Source: Temnopleurus reevesii
Lineage: Eukaryota > Echinodermata > Echinoidea > Temnopleuroida > Temnopleuridae
NCBI GenBank assembly: GCA_036244855.1
Contig: BQKZ01005154.1
Location: forward strand, 2,786 to 22,604
Length of the DNA stretch: 19,819 nt
Direction: 5' to 3'
The position numbers were made by a program, and so were the translations under genes. Positions 16,345 through 19,819 of the stretch are shown here, in pieces; the stretch's first letter is position 1; each line of letters opens with the position of its first letter. Below the pieces are notes generated by a model. That model did not search any database, was not told the DNA's origin, and saw nothing but the letters and a program-made list of their open reading frames with translations.

Positions 16345-16357
16345 CTGTAAAGAAACA
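16345..16357 (-). promoter_or_regulatory. Splice acceptor in the 5' UTR of the lengsin-like gene
   Basis: On the minus strand TTTGTTTCTTTACAG precedes the 5' UTR, a good polypyrimidine tract plus AG (16345-16346). It implies a non-coding first exon at higher coordinates. I could not place that exon; the GC-rich patches at 18400-18540 and 19640-19690 are possible sites. Confidence 0.65.
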
Positions 16358-16522
16358 AAAAATTGAGTCAGACATACCAAAGAAGTCTTTGGACATACAA
16401 AGAAAATACTATCTTGTGTGTTCTTGCCTTTGTCATAATAACTATACATACAACATTTTATAGCATTTAAAACCAAGTGTTTCTTAGTGCACTGCACATT
16501 ATTATCCAACTGTAGCAAGGCT

Positions 16523-16652
16523 ACCATACAGTAAGGACAGAAATAAAGTTTACTCATTCCCACCACATGTCCCACAAGAGCCTATGTAAAACACATGCAA
16601 TTTCGTGGGACTTGGTGGGACACTAATTTTATTTCTGTCCACGCTGTATGGT
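16523..16652. mobile_element. 130-bp foldback MITE with GCT target-site duplication
   Basis: The ends ACCATACAG and CTGTATGGT are inverted, followed by GGACAGAAATAAAG against TTTTATTTCTGTCC and TCCCACCACATGTCCCAC against GTGGGACTTGGTGGGA. The trinucleotide GCT flanks both sides (16520-16522 and 16653-16655). It sits in the 5' intron of the lengsin-like gene. Confidence 0.8.
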
Positions 16653-17077
16653 GCTCACTGCATTCAAGGAATGTCTTCCTACTGGTAACCATTCACCTCA
16701 CCTGGGTTGAGTACAGCACATTGTGGATACATTTCTTGCTAAAGAGAATTAATGTCACAAGTGGAATTTCAACCACCGGGAATCTAGTTTAAAGGCAAAA
16801 CCATAACACTTCATCATATAATCCTATGCAGTTCTTTTCTTTTTAATCTGGGAAATCCTTGCAAATAGATGATTGCAGAGACAAATTTTGAATGGTGCAA
16901 GGCAACAAAGAAATGTATACAAAAGCATCAATTGACAATGACTAAATTTTGTTGCAGAAAAAAATAATGGTTGCAACAGCGTACTTGTAGCATGGTTGAA
17001 CTACACCTCTGCCAAACCCCCACCCCCCAAAAATGAATAAATTAATAAAAACAAGCGAAATAAATGAGAAATGATTA
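16653..17077. other. Intronic DNA, nothing recognised
   Basis: AT-rich with a short C/A-rich stretch near 17018-17032. No gene or clear repeat was seen. Confidence 0.45.
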
Positions 17078-17140
17078 CAGTAGAAAATCGTTATAAAGAG
17101 ATCTGATAAGCGAAATATCTGCTAGCTATAATTCATAATT

Positions 17141-17201
17141 AGCTGAGACCAGATTTTTAACCTCTTTATAGTATTAAGAGGTTAAAAATCTGGTCTCAGC
17201 T
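17141..17201. repeat. Perfect 26-bp inverted repeat with 9-nt loop
   Basis: AGCTGAGACCAGATTTTTAA + CCTCTT at 17141-17166 is exactly complementary to 17176-17201 around the loop TATAGTATT. It lies within the pogo-like MITE. The lack of any mismatch in otherwise diverged surroundings suggests recent formation or selection for pairing. Confidence 0.9.
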
Positions 17202-17278
17202 CTTTGTTTTTTAACTCTGCCATAAAGAGATTACTGCTAACAAGGTATTGAACTGATTGATGGTTCCAAGCACCTTCA

Positions 17279-17461
17279 AGACCCGGTCACACCAAACACG
17301 GCACAACATCACAGCACGGTTTTTAGACGAAATCTTGGTTATTATTGGCCAGATCGCTCCTCTGAGCAAACGATGTTTAACAATTGGCCAATGAATCACA
17401 CAGGAGATATCGCGTAAAAACCATGCCGTGATGCTGAGCTGTGTTTGGTGTGCCTGGGCCT
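17279..17461. mobile_element. 183-bp MITE nested in the pogo-like element
   Basis: The ends are about 46-base imperfect inverted repeats: AGACCCGGTCACACCAAACA at the left, the reverse complement of the right end starting AGGCCCAGGCACACCAAACA, both running inward to GGTTTTT. Flanking trinucleotides are TCA (left) and TTA (right), compatible with a mutated TWA duplication. The termini resemble those of the 2005-2134 element only in CCCxGGTCACA. It splits the pogo-like element, so it is the younger insertion. Confidence 0.75.
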
Positions 17462-17699
17462 TTAATTACCAAGTTTCCACTGTACAATGAAAATATCTGG
17501 AAGTGTCAAAGAAGGCTGTTTCTGCCTGAAATATTTGACAAAATAACTTCAGCCTAATCATAGTATTTTACAGTCCTGGGCCTATGCCATGGGGAGATTG
17601 TTCAAATATTGCAATTGATTGCAAATCAACTCAGAGTCAGACAACTGCAATAATCAGTTGCCAAATGTAACACACATTTTCATATGTGCATAATTATTT
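17316..17699 (+). repeat. Direct duplication, first copy (partner 17856-18246)
   Basis: Starting at ACGGTTTTTAGACGAAATCT this segment matches 17856 onward at an offset of exactly 540 for about 375 bases. I count six substitutions (17365, 17417, 17503, 17672, 17683, 17686), then a 7-base indel at about 17691. It ends in TAATTATT, after which the copies diverge. Confidence 0.93.
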
Positions 17700-17855
17700 A
17701 CCGTACAAGGACCGGTTTCCGGCCATCCTGGTATAATCGGCCACCAAGCCTCATGCAGTTTGTCTATGGCGCGCACATGGCGTGCACTTAGGTTAAATGC
17801 GCGCCCAAATAAGCGCACATACGCTTCAACACAATCCCTATGGAGGCTCAAATCN

Positions 17856-18246
17856 ACGGTTTTTAGACGAAATCTTGGTTATTATTGGCCAGATCGCTCC
17901 TCTGCGCAAACGATGTTTAACAATTGGCCAATGAATCACACAGGAGATATCGCGTAAAAACCATGCCGTGATGCTGTGCTGTGTTTGGTGTGCCTGGGCC
18001 TTTAATTACCAAGTTTCCACTGTACAATGAAAATATCTGGAAGTGTCAAAGACGGCTGTTTCTGCCTGAAATATTTGACAAAATAACTTCAGCCTAATCA
18101 TAGTATTTTACAGTCCTGGGCCTATGCCATGGGGAGATTGTTCAAATATTGCAATTGATTGCAAATCAACTCAGAGTCAGACAACTGCAATAATCAGTTG
18201 CCAAATGTAACGCACATTTTCACATCTGCATAAGCCATAATTATTA
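17856..18246 (+). repeat. Direct duplication, second copy, starting right after an N
   Basis: The copy begins at the base after the single N at 17855 and repeats the right part of the nested MITE, the right end of the pogo-like element and the start of a family B element. Divergence of about 1.5% plus an indel is in the range of heterozygosity in many marine invertebrates. Two overlapping haplotype contigs placed end to end is the simplest reading. Confidence 0.9.
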
Positions 18247-18356
18247 GGCTAATATGCGCTTCAGACAGGAAACACACGGAAAGATGATTTTTATTGGCGC
18301 ATTCTGTTCAACTAAAACTGCAATAGATTGCAACTTTTCAAACAAAACCCCCTAAA
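18131..18356. mobile_element. Repeat family B copy (about 226 bp MITE)
   Basis: GGGGAGATTGTTCAAATATT at the left is the imperfect inverse of CAACTTTTCAAACAAAACCC + CC at the right, with subterminal TTGCAATTGATTGCAA against TGCAATAGATTGCAA. The interior TAACGCACATTTTCACATCT is the reverse of the core of the 14100 copy. The partial copy at 17591-17699 is its duplicate in the assembly overlap. Confidence 0.75.
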
Positions 18357-18795
18357 AAGGCTCAAGGGCAAGACTGAGATTCTGAGAACTCGGATGTGGG
18401 CGTGATTGACTTCATGTGAGGCACATACGACTGAACCGGCAGCGGGACCGTACCCTCCCTCCTAGCGTCCCCTGATGTTGAGGGGAGCTTGCGCTTGCGT
18501 ACCGCACGTCGGCGCCGCTGGAGTCCTAAACACAGCTACACTTAGCAGTCTTAGGCTAAAATACGGTTGTTTTAAGAGCCAATAGTGAACTGTTTGCATA
18601 AAAAAGTATAATATGATCTTAAATGACTTGCAAGATATACCGCCTGTTAAAAATTTTACGGGTATCTAACATCTTTGCTTACCAAAATTGAAGTTGAATC
18701 AAAGCCAAATAAAAATTCTTCAGTCTCGGAGATCGAGATTTTTCGGGTGCCGGTGGACGACAATGCGCTGATGTAGACTGCAGATGGCGCTTCAG
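18357..18795. other. Unassigned DNA with a GC-rich patch at 18400-18540
   Basis: Contains GGGACCGTACCCTCCCTCCT and GCGCTTGCGTACCGCACGTC, much richer in GC than its surroundings. It could be an untranslated exon or promoter of the lengsin-like gene, but I see no TATA, initiator or coding signal that would decide. Confidence 0.3.
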
Positions 18796-18849
18796 TTTTT
18801 TTTTTTTTTTTTTACTGGACGTCGACGAAATATGATTGCCATTCAATTG

Positions 18850-18852
<3 letters not shown>

Positions 18853-18880
<28 letters not shown>

Positions 18881-18900
18881 GGGGGGGGGGGGGGGGGGGG
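18853..18900 (+). repeat. T28 directly followed by G20
   Basis: A 28-base T run passes without interruption into a 20-base G run. A T18 run lies 40 bases upstream (18796-18813). Run lengths are probably inaccurate in the assembly. Confidence 0.9.
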
Positions 18901-19539
18901 AGGTATGCTCTTTTTTTTCCTTCAAACATTATCATCTGTTAAAAAAAACAGGGAATAGGGATAAAGCAACGACCCGTTGAAAATAGGGGCTATTTTGATA
19001 ATACTAATTTAAAAAAAAGACAGAAGTACAGAATTACACAGTGACATAATAAATATTTGCACGCATTTTCGAGAGGGGATGGGGCTGGTGCCCCACAGCC
19101 CCAAATGTCCCTATAAAGTAGTATAATTTTTTTTCTTTAGCATCTTTCTTAACCCTAATATACGGTAGACGGATTTTTTTAGCCGGGGATTCAGCCCATT
19201 CAACGTACCCCAACCTTCCACATTCACCTAAATTTGGGAAATCTCTACCTAGAGACATACATAAAATGTATTTACTCTAAGATACAATCCCAAGAAAGAA
19301 GGGTTTATATTATTGTGTAATCATTGATGTCATTACTTTTGCCATGATAAACATATACATCACAAATATATATAAATATTTATATCTCTTTCTTTCATCA
19401 AAAATTCATTCGATTCAACGTAAAATCATTCATTTGAGAATGAATTTGACTGACCTGTGAGATCAACATTTCTTTACCTTAAATAGCTATTTTTTAAAGT
19501 TTTATTTAACCTGCATGGAATTTCACATTTTCCCTTTTC
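18901..19539. other. Unassigned AT-rich DNA
   Basis: No recognisable gene. A GC-richer stretch at 19068-19111 (GGGGATGGGGCTGGTGCCCC) has a small internal hairpin (GGGGCTGGTGCCCC and CCCCACAGCCCC). The 74-codon minus-strand frame over it matches nothing I know. Confidence 0.4.
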
Positions 19540-19664
19540 AGCGTGCAAATAAAAACAATTCAATTAAAACAGCGCAGGCGGTGACTCCAAATTCATACGG
19601 AAAATAAATGACTGAGTGGCGTGAAATATTAGGTAGGCACTTCTTGGTCTCCGGCGGGACACAC

Positions 19665-19676
19665 CGCGCATGCGCA
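19665..19676. promoter_or_regulatory. Perfect NRF-1-type site CGCGCATGCGCA, candidate promoter
   Basis: CGCGCATGCGCA fits the NRF-1 consensus YGCGCAYGCGCR at every position. It sits in a locally GC-richer, TATA-less patch (19640-19690: CTCCGGCGGGACACACCGCG). Such sites mark CpG-type, often bidirectional, promoters in animals. It may drive the lengsin-like gene leftward or an unseen gene to the right. The site is seen; its function is inferred. Confidence 0.45.
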
Positions 19677-19819
19677 GACGGGATTCTTCGCTGGATTTTA
19701 CGAATTTCTACCGATGCGAATGTAGAGGCAAATTTGAAAGGAAGCGAACGTACAAAGTGAGATGAATGTAGGAGAAGGTGAAGCGAATGAAGAGGGAGGT
19801 TTTAGAGATTAACAGGGTA

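Larger units (their letters stand above)
17078..17482. mobile_element. pogo/Tigger-like MITE with TA duplication, interrupted by a nested MITE
   Basis: The left end TA|CAGTAGAAAATCGTTATAAA and right end TTTAATTACCAAGTTTCCAC + TG|TA are inverted copies of a CAGTRGAAA...GTTATAA-type terminus. Each is bordered by TA (17076-17077 and 17483-17484), as in Tc1/mariner-pogo elements. The interior CTCTGCCATAAAGAGATTAC resembles subterminal repeats of such elements. The right end is separated from the body by a second inserted element at 17279-17461. Without it the element is about 220 bp. Confidence 0.78.

Noticed and set aside
16261..16575. 104-codon minus-strand frame overlapping the start of the lengsin-like CDS
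   Set aside because: It is in another frame across the 5' intron and the acceptor, has no conserved motif, and is a chance frame.
17654..17957. Small frames around N17855
   Set aside because: They cross the contig junction and reflect the duplicated overlap, not a gene.

Overview
This looks like nuclear DNA of a marine invertebrate animal. It is AT-rich, with short exons bounded by GT/AG splice sites, long introns full of microsatellites and small foldback transposons, and no bacterial-style coding. An echinoderm or similar deuterostome is my best guess. That rests on gene content (an invertebrate prominin and a lengsin-type glutamine synthetase relative) and repeat style, and nothing in the window fixes the species. 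No system of an entirely new kind stands out. What is present is two convergent metazoan genes, several small DNA-transposon families, striking low-complexity DNA and clear assembly artefacts.

Layout. Positions 1-38 are an exact Nextera mate-pair junction adapter left in the assembly. Positions 508-9690 on the + strand carry the last eleven coding exons of a prominin-family (CD133-like) membrane protein gene, 367 codons plus a stop, with a poly(A) signal at 9974. Its introns hold an ATTT tract, a 130-bp near-perfect foldback MITE, a 1.15-kb GAT repeat, a degenerate tRNA-Lys-like sequence and three copies of one ~245-bp MITE family. Positions 10000-14978 lie between the two convergent genes. 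They contain a polypurine tract that flips to polypyrimidine on the same strand near 10840, a 240-bp MITE with TSDs, and two copies of another repeat family.

Positions 14979-16325 on the minus strand are a complete, intronless coding region for a lengsin homologue (LGSN; GS-fold protein, 448 aa). Several catalytic residues appear to be replaced. A splice acceptor sits 19 nt before the start codon, so a non-coding 5' exon must lie further upstream, at higher coordinates. That upstream DNA holds a foldback MITE, a pogo/Tigger-like MITE with another MITE nested inside, a perfect 26-bp palindrome, and a 540-bp-offset duplication that restarts at a single N (17855). The duplication is most simply two unmerged haplotype contigs. 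The right edge (19665) has a perfect NRF-1-type site in a GC-richer patch, possibly a promoter.

The two genes have no obvious functional link. Prominins organise plasma-membrane protrusions, and vertebrate lengsin is a non-enzymatic lens protein. They appear to be ordinary convergent neighbours. The most useful biological leads are a candidate intronic polyadenylation isoform of the prominin C-terminus (stop at 8659, AATAAA at 8671) and the active-site substitutions in the lengsin homologue.
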